Shown one piece after another: positions 13,839 to 23,842 of a stretch of DNA of 64,000 bases (positions are counted from its first letter, which is position 1; every line of letters starts with the position of its first letter). A program made the translations under genes and the position numbers. The notes under the pieces are model-generated. The model searched no databases. It was given only the letters and a program-made list of their open reading frames with translations, and was not told the origin of the DNA. This stretch comes from Icerya purchasi. Lineage: Eukaryota; Arthropoda; Insecta; Hemiptera; Monophlebidae. Location of the stretch: positions 100,981,164-101,045,163 of the forward strand of contig CM077116.1 in assembly GCA_039619475.1 (NCBI GenBank), in the 5' to 3' direction.

Positions 13839-13860
13839 TATATGTATGTGTGTGTATACA
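13798..13860. repeat. Compound (CA)n(TA)n(TG)n microsatellite
   Basis: A CA run, then an AT run, then a short TATG/TG run ending in GTGTGTATACA. The opposing CA and TG blocks around an AT core make it an imperfect palindrome able to fold back. Confidence 0.9.
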
Positions 13861-14364
13861 ATGGCTGTCTTAAAATGAATAAAGCTACTTTTACCAGTCT
13901 GCCGATGGCGTAGGACTGTAAAGCAATAAATTCTCACCGTGCTTGGTAATCCCTCGCTATAGCTGTTTAAATAAAGCTACAATCCCGTTGTTACCAAAAA
14001 AAATTTCCTTCTATTCCCTATCACTATCGCTAAATTCGTCTCGAATTGTGCTGAAAACGCATATCCTTCCTTCCCATTTCAACATTATTGTTTTTTCGTA
14101 CTGTGCTACGCTCCCAACAAAATTTGTGCACAGAGTTCACGATATTTCACTTCAATCTTTCGTCTTGTAATTCGTTTTTCACTATTAGACACATCTAGTA
14201 GACAGTCATACGGTGCTAGGGGGACTGTAAGCACACGATAACCGGAATTCTGAATTTCTTTAAAAATTCGCGAACGGTTTCTTTAAATTGGGCCTTTTTG
14301 TAATGTGTTTGTGCAATGTTTGAAGAGCGTTGCGGTAAAGAGCCCGATTACGACCATTTTAGGT
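13861..14364. other. Non-coding, nothing recognised
   Basis: Short open frames only (plus 13943-14170). No RNA gene or repeat noted. Confidence 0.5.
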
Positions 14365-14397
14365 AGGTAAAGTAAAGTAAGTGCCATACCCTTGTGA
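14365..14397 (-). mobile_element. SINE/LINE 3'-tail fragment (family A)
   Basis: Read on the minus strand, the segment is CACAAGGGTATGGCACTTAC followed by TTTACTTTAC. This closely matches the 3' end of the SINE at 15437-15673 (AAGGGTATGGGACTTACTTT). The sequence upstream on the minus strand (positions above 14397) does not match the SINE body. It is therefore either a severely 5'-truncated SINE or the 3' end of a different element, perhaps the partner LINE that shares this tail. Confidence 0.6.
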
Positions 14398-15001
14398 TAA
14401 TAATAGTGCAATCAGCATCACTTCTTGTCGAACCTTTTTGCTCTCCGGAAAATCGCAGGTTTTCCATTCACGCTTTCTCGATCAGGTGTAGTCAAGAATT
14501 TCGTCGACACAGTGATCACATTTTTTTTAAAAAGTTCGGATTTTTCGGCATCAATTTAGGCCATTTGTTGCAAATTATTTGTTTTTTCCCCGCGAAAGGA
14601 AATAAGGTGCCTAAGTTGAATACACGCGGTTTAAACTCGTCCTTCAAAATTTGGTGTACCGTACATTTTTTGCAAAATCAGTGGTCTCCGAAAGATTTTG
14701 TACATGGTGAAAATATCGATTTTCACGGATAATCACCGATGATATCGTGTTTACATTTTCCTCGAATGTATTGTTCGAAGAAAGTCCGATCGGTGGAAAA
14801 AGTGCTGTGGACTCGCGGCCAGAGAAATATTGCCGACTGACCTAAACATTCGAACCCGTGCAGACTTAACATTGTCACAGTCACTATAGCAGCTTGTTTT
14901 CAAACATACGAAATTTCACCGCAAACTGTTTTAATGTCTATTTTCGCATACGAAAAAAAACAAAAAAAAACGATAAATTTACATCTTGGTAAGCAGGATG
15001 A
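14398..15001. other. Unassigned sequence between SINE tail and LINE remnant
   Basis: The plus frame 14394-14732 (112 codons) is not recognised. A B-box-like GGGTTCGAATG is present on the minus strand near 14844-14854 but lacks the conserved ending and a convincing A box. The segment may belong to the LINE below or to a minus-strand element ending at 14365; I cannot tell. Confidence 0.3.
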
Positions 15002-15373
15002 ATTGTCGCCGTTTATTCCTTCATATCAGACCTTTATTCTAGGGTTAAAGTTGCCGGTAAGGCGGAATGGATTAAGTTTACAAATAGTCAGAACCAAGGC
15101 AAATACTACCATCACATGGTTCAGTCAGGGCTCTCCTCTAGCCCTTGGTATTATTCCATTCCGGAATCTGTCCCGAATCGACTCATTCGTAAATATGTGG
15201 TTACTATTTGCCGATTGCGTATGAACCATTCGAGGATAGTTCTGAATTTTTCTGACCAAGGTGACGGTATACAATGCAATGATCATCAGGCATCAAATTT
15301 CTTGGAGGGCATTAATCACTTACTGTTTAATTGTAATAAATATGAACATTATCGAAGATCGTTTTGTGAATAA
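15002..15373 (+). pseudogene. Remnant of LINE ORF2 C-terminus, I/Jockey type (region after RNase H)
   Basis: The frame has a stop just upstream at 14999 and is then open for about 123 codons to a terminal stop at 15371-15373. It reads, in order, DLYSRVK, W (15068-15070), NSQNQGKYYHHM, PWYYSIPE, RKYVVTICRLRMNH and INHLLFNCNKYEHYRRSF. This order (W, NS-x-GKYY, PWF/Y, RK-x-V-T-x-CRLR-x-x-H, then an H-x4-C finger with KY-x-x-x-RR) is the known layout of the segment after RNase H in I- and Jockey-superfamily LINE ORF2 proteins. One of the usual paired cysteines upstream of the H-x4-C appears lost. No reverse transcriptase or endonuclease lies upstream in frame, so this is a truncated relic. Assignment to the broad group is fairly secure; the exact clade is not. 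Confidence 0.72.
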
Positions 15374-15436
15374 TTAATATGTCTCTTAGGTTCTTTCCTC
15401 AGTATATTGTTTATAATCTTCTGTGCCAAAACAACT
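15374..15436 (+). other. Possible 3' UTR of the LINE remnant
   Basis: A short AT-rich segment between the LINE stop codon and the start of the opposite-strand SINE. No poly(A) tail is evident. Confidence 0.3.
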
Positions 15437-15673
15437 AAAAAAGTAAAGTAAGTCCCATACCCTTGACAGAGAAGGTTCATAATGTACTAAGCCTAATAGA
15501 TCTGTTGAGAATACTGGGGCCAGTTCCTTTCTTTCGACCGCCTTTACTTTCCCAGATTTCTCTGGTCCGAATTATTTCAGGTTCGGTAAACTTGGGAGCA
15601 ACTTGGATCCGAGATGAGTCTCGAACCCGCGACCGCTGATTTGGTAGCCAAGCACCTTAACCAAGGTCCTGGT
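15437..15673 (-). mobile_element. tRNA-derived SINE, family A, near full length
   Basis: On the minus strand it starts with a tRNA-related head: TTGGTTAAGGTGC (A box), an anticodon-arm-like TTGGCTACCAAAT, and GCGGGTTCGAGAC containing the B box (15618-15628). The body contains GGACCAGAGAAATCTGGG, whose CCAGA/TCTGG arms can pair, then GTAAAGGCGG and CCCAGTATTCTCA. The 3' end is AAGGGTATGGGACTTACTTT plus ACTTTTTT. Length is about 237 bp. The copy at 35470-35690 shares exact 17- and 18-mers with it, and two further tail fragments occur in the window. SINEs encode no protein and are transcribed by RNA polymerase III. It lies head-on against the LINE remnant at 15002-15373. Clear target-site duplications were not seen. 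Confidence 0.82.
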
Positions 15674-16591
15674 TTAAATTTATTACATTAAACGACATCC
15701 AAATTTAACAGCATACATTTATTTATTTTATTAATTAATTATCCTATGCAACTCTTAGTGATACGTGATTCATTATCCTAATTCTCGACGCCCTGTCGTG
15801 TTGGGGAACTCATAGAATCTCGAACTCAACTTGAGTAGTTTCCCCTTCGCTATGAGGACTATACTGAAGCATTTGTGGCCATGATAGTTTGTTATAATTA
15901 TTGCATATGATGATTGTGATTCTTGTTCCATTAATTTTTTGGTCAGTCCAGTTTTCAAGTACTCTAGTTGGCCAGAATTCGAAATTATTAAAACCTACAT
16001 CGACGCTTACAGCTTTTATTTAAATAATTATAGCGAAGATAAATTGTCAGAGCGAAAAATGCTCCCCATTAATAGTTGACTTTAATAATCCTACATCATC
16101 GTCCGTACCAAAACAAACTTTCAGTGTTTTTGGGGCGGCCATTGTACATTAAAAACTCGATCCTTCAAACTAGTTCGAGGTGTTAGTTTTTTATAATTCT
16201 TCTAGAAGAGTTTGTATTGACTACGTTGCCTTCTTGTTCCTTGATTTTGCAAGTTCCTTTTCTTCGTTGATTAAACGGTGCGCATTCGTAAGATTTCTAC
16301 CTTTCTATGTTAATCGCGTTCCCCGACACTTTGCCATTATCGCCGTTACTATTACCTTTATTATTATATTGCGTACTTTAGTGCACGAATGGAAATATAT
16401 GAGCGCAGATATGGTTTATAAGACTGCACTTGCATGTGGATGCGTGTCCATATTATGCCTAGCGAAAGTGGATAAGATCGTTTACAAATGAATACGCTTA
16501 TATTATATATTCATATTATGTATTTCGTTTGCATACATATGATGTGTGTATGAATGAAGATGAATATACGTTACATACGTAAATATATAAA

Positions 16592-16594
<3 letters not shown>
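15674..16594. other. Non-coding, nothing recognised
   Basis: A plus frame of 103 codons at 16180-16491 has hydrophobic stretches but no family resemblance; I regard it as chance. No repeat or RNA gene noted. Confidence 0.45.

Positions 16595-16632
<38 letters not shown>
16595..16632. repeat. (GT)n microsatellite, ~19 units
   Basis: An uninterrupted GT run following ATAG and preceding GCGTGAG. Confidence 0.95.
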
Positions 16633-16635
<3 letters not shown>

Positions 16636-18594
16636 AGTATATATTTGTGCAAATTTCATGTATGAAGCAGGGTGTTTGGTTACAAATAGGTTACTATATC
16701 TGCTGAACGTGTACAAGTATACGAATATATAATTATATCAAACTCAATTTTAGCCCCATTTATTTGAAATATCGTAAGCGTTTAATGTATCTATTTAAAA
16801 AATAATGGCGAATGATGAATGATGAAAGAGAAAGGAAAAGAGGGAGGAGAGACAGAAAAGACAGATGTTTATACGCACACTAGGACGGTACATGAGAATA
16901 ACCGTTAGTAAATTATTTATTTTTTTATTAATACTATTAACATAATTAGTACTGCGACCGATATTTACGGTAGTTTTATAAGTCTGTTTTCCGTTTATTT
17001 TTTGTTTTAATTTTAATTTTAATTAAACGTTGTTTCGACTAGAAACTTTTACGTTGCGGATTTCGTTTAGTTTTCTATTGTTTTATTTTTAATAGTCTCA
17101 CTTTTTATTTTTTCTTTGTTTTCTCTACCTCGACTTCATTATTAATTGATCTCGATTTGTTTGCATATCCGCGGAGAAGGTTTTGATATTGGTTCTATAT
17201 TACGCTATTTTACGCTTCCTAATTAAGGCCCATTGTTCGAGCAATTGTGAGTATTTTCTTCAATATCGTGTAATTTTGTATTGAATGTAAATAAATAAAT
17301 GATTGATTAATGGAGCTCACTGGACTAACCAGAAATTCTGTTTCAAGCTCGCCTTTATTTTTCTCCCGATAAAATTGATTTACAATAATTACATATTGAG
17401 AAAAAAAGGTGATATTTCTTAGGCTACGAGAGAACGAATTTCGGCAGCATAAAACCGCTGAAAGTTGTATTAATTATTGTACAGAGACAATCTCAAATTC
17501 CTGAATCGTAAGAACTCCTTCTTCCCGAATGTTTCTTTTTTTGTTTATTTTATTTTTTTTCATTTTTAGAACTTTGTGTAATTTCGTGATTTTAAAATAA
17601 AACCTCGACAACAAAACCTTATTCCTGTTTTCAAGCAGACTTTTAATTTACATTTGTGTTATTACCGCATTCAGTTCGGTGCTATTTACATACATCATTA
17701 AGAAGCGAAATGATCCTATATTACGAGTATTAAACTATCCAATAACTCCTTTTTCGTGATGCGCTACACTTGTTCAACTTATTCGTTGTCTTTTGATGAA
17801 ATGTTGCAGTTGCATTCATATTTTCTTCAAACTATTTCCGAAGATTTCTCCATGGAAATACAACGGCATCATCTTTCATGTGAATCCTCGTTTTTCTTGA
17901 ATTTTTCAGGCCGTAGTAACTCACTTGTTGCCTAGCCGATCTGTAGCCAGGCGACTAATATTTACTGGGTTAAAGATAGAATAATTATTACGCATTGACA
18001 GCAGAAAAGTGTTAACACTGTCATGATGGGTAGACTATAACCTTGCGACATTTAGTAAATTTCGATAACAGACGAGTTTTGTCGGGGTTATTCAATTTTC
18101 GAAAGAACACCTCTATCGCAATCAGTTGGGAAAAATAACCGTTTAGTTTCGGCAAGTCCAATTATCGATAAATACGAGAATATGACGCACATTTCACGGT
18201 GGGAAACATTCGTAACCTTTTTTTTTAATACGTCTAAGGAAAATTTATAGGGTAACTCAACATTTTTTTTTCTTTTTACCATGTGTCAGCTGTGGACTTT
18301 AGTTCAGCGCGAGTGACATTTCTGTATATTTTCCGTGTGCAGCAGCGGGATGTCATACCGGGTACAGAACACAATCAACTAACCAAATAGACGACGGTAG
18401 CTGGCTCATAAAACATGTAGTGTCTAACTTGTTTTAACCCATAACAGGATTCGCTTTAGATTCGTTAACACTTTGGTAAGATTAAAACCGATGTTTCAAC
18501 ATTCGCGGATAGGCATCATTCGTTATTATCGAAGAAGAAATTTTAATTCAGAAGCCAATGTTTAAAATTTCTGAAATTTTCAGGCGTAAAAGCG

Positions 18595-18596
<2 letters not shown>
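16633..18596. other. Non-coding AT-rich stretch
   Basis: No gene seen. A 12-bp palindrome AGTGTTAACACT lies at 18008-18019. Open frames are short. Confidence 0.5.

Positions 18597-18652
<56 letters not shown>
18597..18652. repeat. (TTA)n microsatellite, ~18 units
   Basis: A nearly pure TTA trinucleotide array ending in TTTTTATAG. Confidence 0.95.
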
Positions 18653-18653
<1 letters not shown>

Positions 18654-19612
18654 TTTATAGAACTCCGCCGCTTTATTGAGCAAACAAAAAATCGCATTAA
18701 ATGATATTCGCCGACTTCAAAAGCGACATTCGATTATTCAATTCAATAATCCGAAGAACTTAATCAACTTTTGATTTATTTACAATATTTTTACTTTTGC
18801 GCATATTGGAAAATTTTTCAACGACCGCTGGCAATATTTGCGAAGAATTTTTCGAAAATATGCGCGACCTCCGATTAGCAGTATGAAAGGCCACGTTACC
18901 TCTGCGTTTTTTACAAACTAACGACTTGTCTTCCTTGTCTTAATGCATAAAAATTGACGTAAATCATTTTCAGGGTAATCTCATTTGCACTAGCACAGAG
19001 GAATTTTCGACCGGGAGTTTACTAGCTAATCATTTTGCAGCTCTTACTGATATTTGCTCGCACCGAACGTATGCAGCTATAAAATTTGATGGCGAACACT
19101 CTTCATCAATGTTTGAAGTATTTTAAAGTTTCTCAAGCAACTGTAGGAGCCATTATTACACGTAGCGAAATAAGAAGACATTAATGTTAGCTTCAACGGA
19201 TTTTAAATTTACTACCTTAAAAATGAATAAAAACAATCGGTACGCAACATTGCTTGTAAATATTTTCTTTTTATTGTTAATTTTTATCGATTTTAAAGGG
19301 AAGGAAAATATGGTATCTGTCTATAGCATCAAACAACGTTTTTTTTTTTTAAAAAAAAAGAAAATACTTTTACGCTGGATGCTTTATAAGAAAAATATAC
19401 GAGGCGAGGAATGGGAAAAAAGTGTCTCAATCTATCGTTTCACGGTAAATGCAAAAACTCCGTAAGAATCGTTTATATATTAGGTGTAAAAAAAATAACA
19501 TGAACAATTTCCATCAAAACCGAAGGACATTTATAAACACTAAAAAACAATTAATAAAAAGGATTTGTTCAGAAAACATCTTAATAATTCTTTTTGATAA
19601 AATAAAATAAAA
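18653..19612. other. Non-coding AT-rich stretch
   Basis: A 93-codon plus frame at 19184-19465 is lysine/phenylalanine-rich and passes through T and A runs; it is not recognised. No element seen up to the TAA array at 19613. Confidence 0.5.
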
Positions 19613-19637
19613 TAATAGTAATAATAATAATAATAAT
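19613..19637. repeat. (TAA)n array at the 5' boundary of the LINE remnant
   Basis: An AATAATAGTAATAATAATAA-type array precedes the LINE homology directly. A second short array, (ATA)n at 21029-21041, follows the LINE's 3' end. Dong elements are known to insert into TAA repeats, so the pair plausibly represents the split target. Confidence 0.75.
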
Positions 19638-21028
19638 GGCATAAATAATTTATTAATTTCTAGAGACATTAAAATGAAATTTGGGATTGACAAATGCAGA
19701 ATTATACAAAGAGAAAATAGGAAAGCAGGAAGGGTTTATAACAATGTAAAAGGAATACATAAAATCAATGAATGAAGAAGACTTACACAAGTACTTAGGA
19801 ATAATGCGAAGCAAACGAATTGATCACAAAATTATGAAATTATATTAATAGAATAAACTAATAAAAACATAATTAAAAAGTAAATCTTTATTTCAAGCTT
19901 ATCAATATATATGCAGAGTTTCGATTCTGCTCTTTTGGGGTGATGCGATGGAATAAAACTGATATTGATAGAATTAATGTTATAAGGCGTAAATGCCTAA
20001 CAAAAGCAAGGATGCATCATCCAAAAGCGGCTATCAAAAGCCTGTGCATTAAAAGGAATGAAGAAGGAAGAGAATTAATATACACATGGAGAATTTACTA
20101 AATAGTCAAATAAAGAAAATGAGGGAATATTTCAATTATAGATGTGCGAAATTTACATGCTGCAATAGAACAGTCAGATAAGAACTATACCCCGCTTAAT
20201 TTAAATTGTGTTACTTTTATTAACAACCGGATGGACTTAAAAGAAACATCATGGAAAATTCCCACAGGAATAAAAATGTGGATAAATATCTATCAAACAA
20301 ATGGCTGATACGTGGGGCGAATTATTTCCAGAAACAGAAAAGGGTTTTTAGTAGCAATCCAAGATAAAGCAGTAACAACAAGAAATTAGAGAAGATTAAT
20401 TAAAGACTCTACTAATACCTCGGATAAGTGTAGAAAATGTGGGAAAGAGAGTGAAACAACTAAGCATATTTTAGGCGCATGTGAACACAGTTAGCAGCGC
20501 GATTTTATATGAAAAAATACATAACGCGATGTGTAGCTGCTATAGTCCATCAAGAAACTCGAATTAAATACGGCTTAATTAGATCTAAACAACTATATTA
20601 CACATATGTATGTACCTGAAAACATGTTCGGAAAATGAGCGGCATAAATTATACTCGAATAAAACAGTGGAACATAATAGTAGGCCGGATATTGTAGTAA
20701 TTGATCAAAAGAAGAAATTAAGTATCTCCCCATCCCTGTTCAAGATAGCAGAAATATAAAGTATTCCAAGACAAAATAAATATCAAAAAACTTAAGCAAC
20801 AGAAGAAGCATATACTAAAGGTTTAAAATAATAGCCCGCTAGTTGTTTAGTTGTTGCAGATAATGCTATAATACGGATTAGAGTTTAGTTAAGAATATAA
20901 GTTTTTGAAACAGAAATAGCGTTACCGCATACAACAGTAAAACAGCATTAATCAGGAAATAAGGAAATTTTTTTAAGAATATAAGGGGGGGATTTTACGT
21001 AGTTGGAATATTTAGAATAACAGTCTCG
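19638..21028 (+). mobile_element. 5'-truncated LINE of the R2/R4/Dong type (restriction-like endonuclease)
   Basis: About 1.4 kb of decayed retrotransposon, holding the end of the reverse transcriptase, the thumb, a CCHC knuckle and a PD-(D/E)XK-type endonuclease, followed by a short 3' UTR. Full-length relatives are roughly 4-5 kb, so the 5' two-thirds is missing. This layout, with a single endonuclease after the reverse transcriptase, is characteristic of R2, R4, Dong, NeSL and CRE elements and not of APE-type LINEs. TAA arrays on both sides favour Dong/R4. The tRNA-like element at 21120-21262 lies about 90 bp downstream on the opposite strand. Many frameshifts and stops show that it is long dead. 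Confidence 0.78.
19662..20960 (+). pseudogene. Broken ORF of the Dong/R4-like LINE
   Basis: Readable pieces in order: RDIKMKFGIDKCRII (from 19662), the RT segment that usually reads M-x-FG-x-DKC; then, after a frameshift, NEEDLHKYLGIMRSKRIDH (from 19771), the YLG-I motif; then an open segment 19910-20101 with SFGVMRWNKTDIDRINVIRR and RMHHPKAAI followed by EEGRELI, the thumb. Next come NSQIKKMREYF (20101) and LHAAIEQSDKNYTPLNL (near 20150). From 20342, GFLVAIQDKAVTTRN leads to DKCRKCGKESETTKHILGAC, a C-x2-C-x8-H-x4-C knuckle. The endonuclease reads RPDIVVIDQKKK (20682-20717), with HKLYSNK just before it. A last trace, SKTALIRK, falls near 20945. At least four frame changes and several in-frame stops are present. 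These matches are from memory of the family, not from an alignment. Confidence 0.75.
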
Positions 21029-21041
21029 ATAATAATAATAA
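21029..21041. repeat. Short (ATA)n at the 3' boundary of the LINE remnant
   Basis: GATAATAATAATAACATG directly follows the last LINE-like sequence. It is read together with the 19613-19637 array as flanking target sequence. Confidence 0.65.
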
Positions 21042-21119
21042 CATGTAACGTATTGAGGTATAGTTCTTTTTCATGACTTCTTATGTTTCTTTATTATTTT
21101 TTCTAGCTGAAAATCACGA

Positions 21120-21262
21120 AAAGATTTATTTATTTATTAATTTTTTTGAAAATTTTTCCAGTTCGTCTACTCTCAGCTTGCACACATCATGATAATTTTG
21201 CACGAATGGTAAAGGATTCGAACCGAGTTAAGCTTGCTGTTTAACTAACTATTCGCCGTAGT
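21120..21262 (-). mobile_element. tRNA-like SINE fragment, family B (copy 1)
   Basis: On the minus strand a tRNA-like head reads CTACGGCGAATAGTTAGTTA, and further on contains a perfect B box GGTTCGAATCC (21214-21224). About 60 bp later it passes into an A-rich, (AAAT)-like tail at 21120-21150. The head aligns with the plus-strand copy at 35274-35416 (CTGCAGTTGATTAGTTAATT with GGTTCGATTCC). Acceptor-stem pairing is poor, so it is not a functional tRNA. The body between head and tail is too diverged from the second copy to confirm a single family. Confidence 0.42.
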
Positions 21263-22197
21263 TTCCCAAAGAGAATTCTAGCAAAGCCGTTTATATTAAC
21301 GTTTCGTAATTATGTAATTATTCTCATTATTTTATCTCGTAATAATAGTAATTAGAATTCACTTTCGAAGAATTAAAATTACTCGCTCGCTCGTTCTTTT
21401 TATTCTCATACCATTTGAGTTTTTCTAATCAGTTTTTTCAATTAACTTTTGCGTGTGACAAAGGTAGGGGTCGTCTTCTTCTCTTAAGTGGTAATAAACC
21501 ATATATATGCTTGGCCTAGTTTTTAAATGCACAAAAAATAATCATCAAAAACATTCATTTCCAGACATAAGAAATTCATTCTAGTCGGCTTTTGCATCGA
21601 TGCTGTTCATAAAATGAACTTTTTTTATTTTAAAAACCAGTAATAGGTATAATCTTAAAAATACATTCCTTTTAACACCCGTATATGTTTTAGTTATTCA
21701 ATTTTACAGCCTAAATACAATATATATATATATATTTCGGTAAGTGTGAATTATAGCATAAAATATTGTGCAGTTAGAAATTGCTACACAAATTGCGGAC
21801 TGACTTTTCTATAAGAGTAGAAATATTCAAAACTTGCGTTGTTCGGTTATCTTTTTTTCTCAGCTTTTTCAAAATACCAGTAGCGTCGTTATCAGTAATA
21901 ATAATCTGAAAAAAGGAAAAAGAAAAAGGAAAATAAACAAGCCGACGGAAAAAGAAATTGAGCGCATATTACAATTACCGAAAGCTAATGGAAGCAACAA
22001 ATAATGATGAGGACACGGTATAGGAAAATTTGAATCATTACTATTATCGCGGCCGATTTTTAAAATGATTACTGAAGCCGTTTGAGATAGCATCGGCGGA
22101 AGTCGTTCTGGAAAATAAAATATCATCCGATCGTCGTTCGAATTAAATCGTTTTTATTCCGTGTGGGTAATTGGATAATTTTTCATTCTGTTTATTT

Positions 22198-22200
<3 letters not shown>
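21263..22200. other. Non-coding AT-rich stretch
   Basis: No gene recognised. A short (AT)n run is at about 21719-21735. An 85-codon minus frame at 21869-22126 is hydrophobic and unrecognised. Confidence 0.5.

Positions 22201-22237
<37 letters not shown>
22201..22237. repeat. (AT)n microsatellite, ~18 units
   Basis: A nearly uninterrupted AT run followed by GCATGTG. The downstream sequence (22240-22400) is locally richer in CpG. Confidence 0.95.
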
Positions 22238-22240
<3 letters not shown>

Positions 22241-23287
22241 TGTGTACGGATATAGGCGGTGCTCTAGCGTATCGTGCGTAATATATATTATTACCTGCAC
22301 GCCATATACGAAGCGGGAACGGAACGATCGAAATTATTAAAAGCGATCGAAATTGTCACACGCCGCGCGGCTCTCAGTAGCGACGATAAAAACCGGCAGC
22401 CTTCGCCTAATCAGCTAATCAGTAATTACAGTCCGCGATGAAAATCCGTTTAATATTTATTTTCAAAAAATAAATAAAGAAAAAACTCATTTGTACCGGT
22501 ACAAATATATATCGAATTTATAAACGGCGACGTCGCTGCTATCGCTGATACTATCTGATAAATCGGGGTCCACTTTTTCTCACTGCTTTCTCGGCGAATC
22601 ATCGGAATTTTTCATATTTGATTAAAAAGAACGCGAAACACTAACGAGATAAACGATAAAGGCGTGCGCGGGGGGGGGGGGGTCGGGTGAAAATTTAAAA
22701 TACTCGTTTGAAACGAAATCAAAATACTATCGAAAAATAATTAACGGATTAAATGCGATAAAAAATGAGTAAATAAATAGGCAAAACAAGTTTAGCTTCC
22801 AGCTGGAACTGTTGAAAACGCCCGCCGAAAAGGAATAAAACATACTCTCTAGCCGGATAATTATAACTAATTTTTTACGTTAATCGTATTTTCATTATTC
22901 GATGCAAACTGCGACCGAGAATTAGTTCTACCATTTGCCCCCTATTTTCACCCGCCTGCGCCTCTCTATACAGTTGCTAAAAATGTAAACGATACGAATT
23001 AAACTCCGTCGATAAAAACATTTTTTTCTCCTAATTGCATAACTGACTTCTCGTTAAATCTGAAATTAATCCCCCCGTACAAATGGTGTAATTTAAGTCA
23101 GCCAATTTTTAAGCTAAACGCCACCCTCAAATTAATGTCTGTACCAAAAAAAAAAAAAAGCCTATAATAATAAGCAAAAACAAAGTTTAACACTATGGAT
23201 TTGAAAACAAATTTAAACTTTTATATACAATTTTAAAAATACGAACCACGAAAGCAGCTTAAAACAAATATCAATACTATATATAAA
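22238..23287. other. Non-coding stretch with a G13 run
   Basis: No gene seen. A homopolymer of 13 G occurs at 22670-22682. A small stem (GTGCGTAATA/TATTACCTGCAC) lies around 22276-22302. Confidence 0.55.
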
Positions 23288-23831
23288 TATGTGTAGGGGG
23301 ATCACTAGCACGTTTTACCACCGGAAACATTACATCAAGGGCTACTGTTCCCCGCCGGCGTTATAATACACACAGGTGTGTGGCTGGTTTTTAAGGTTGA
23401 GGGGAAATTCTCAATTTCGCTAATGTATTGAAACGATAAGAATATTTTATGGTAAAAAATCATCGCTGAAGGTCGGAATGTAAATGTTTTAAAAGCGGAA
23501 AAAATTTTAAAAAAAAGGAAAAAATTGTTCTAGGAAAAAAGTGCTTTTCATTTTTCTCTGGACACAGTTTTTTCTCCTTTAAAATATCTGACTACTTTTA
23601 ATGATGATTTTATCATAAATAATTTGTTTTAATTGCACAAGTATCAACGCTAATCGAATGAACAAATAAAAGTAAGTTCGACACACAGTAGCGAAATTGA
23701 AAATTTTCCCTCAACTTTGAAAACGAGCATACCTTTCTGTACTATAATAACGTCGGCGGCGAACTATGGCTTCTGATGCAATATAGCCGGCGGCAAAACG
23801 TGTCGCGGCGAACTGTGGTAGACTACACATA
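23288..23831. mobile_element. Foldback-like element with ~140-bp imperfect inverted arms
   Basis: The left arm (23288-23426) and the reverse complement of the right arm (about 23685-23831) align from end to end. Both begin TATGTGTAG; both continue through CACGTTTTACC/CACGTTTTGCC, ATTACATCA/ATTGCATCA, CGCCGGCGTTATAATA/CGCCGACGTTATTATA, and AAGGTTGAGGGG/AAAGTTGAGGGA; both finish with TCAATTTCGCTA. I estimate 75-80% identity with one gap of about 9 bp. The spacer of roughly 260 bp is AT-rich and non-coding. Long arms around a small spacer fit a foldback element or long-TIR MITE. No transposase and no clear target duplication were found. It ends about 12 bp before the hAT-like element at 23843. 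Confidence 0.75.
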
Positions 23832-23842
23832 TGTATACATAT

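Noticed and set aside
14841..14890. Third tRNA-like site with GGGTTCGAATG on the minus strand
   Set aside because: The B box end is not conserved and no A box or stem structure could be placed.
22670..22682. G13 run as a G-quadruplex
   Set aside because: It is a single homopolymer with no further G-tracts nearby, so there is no support beyond length; it may also be a sequencing-sensitive homopolymer.
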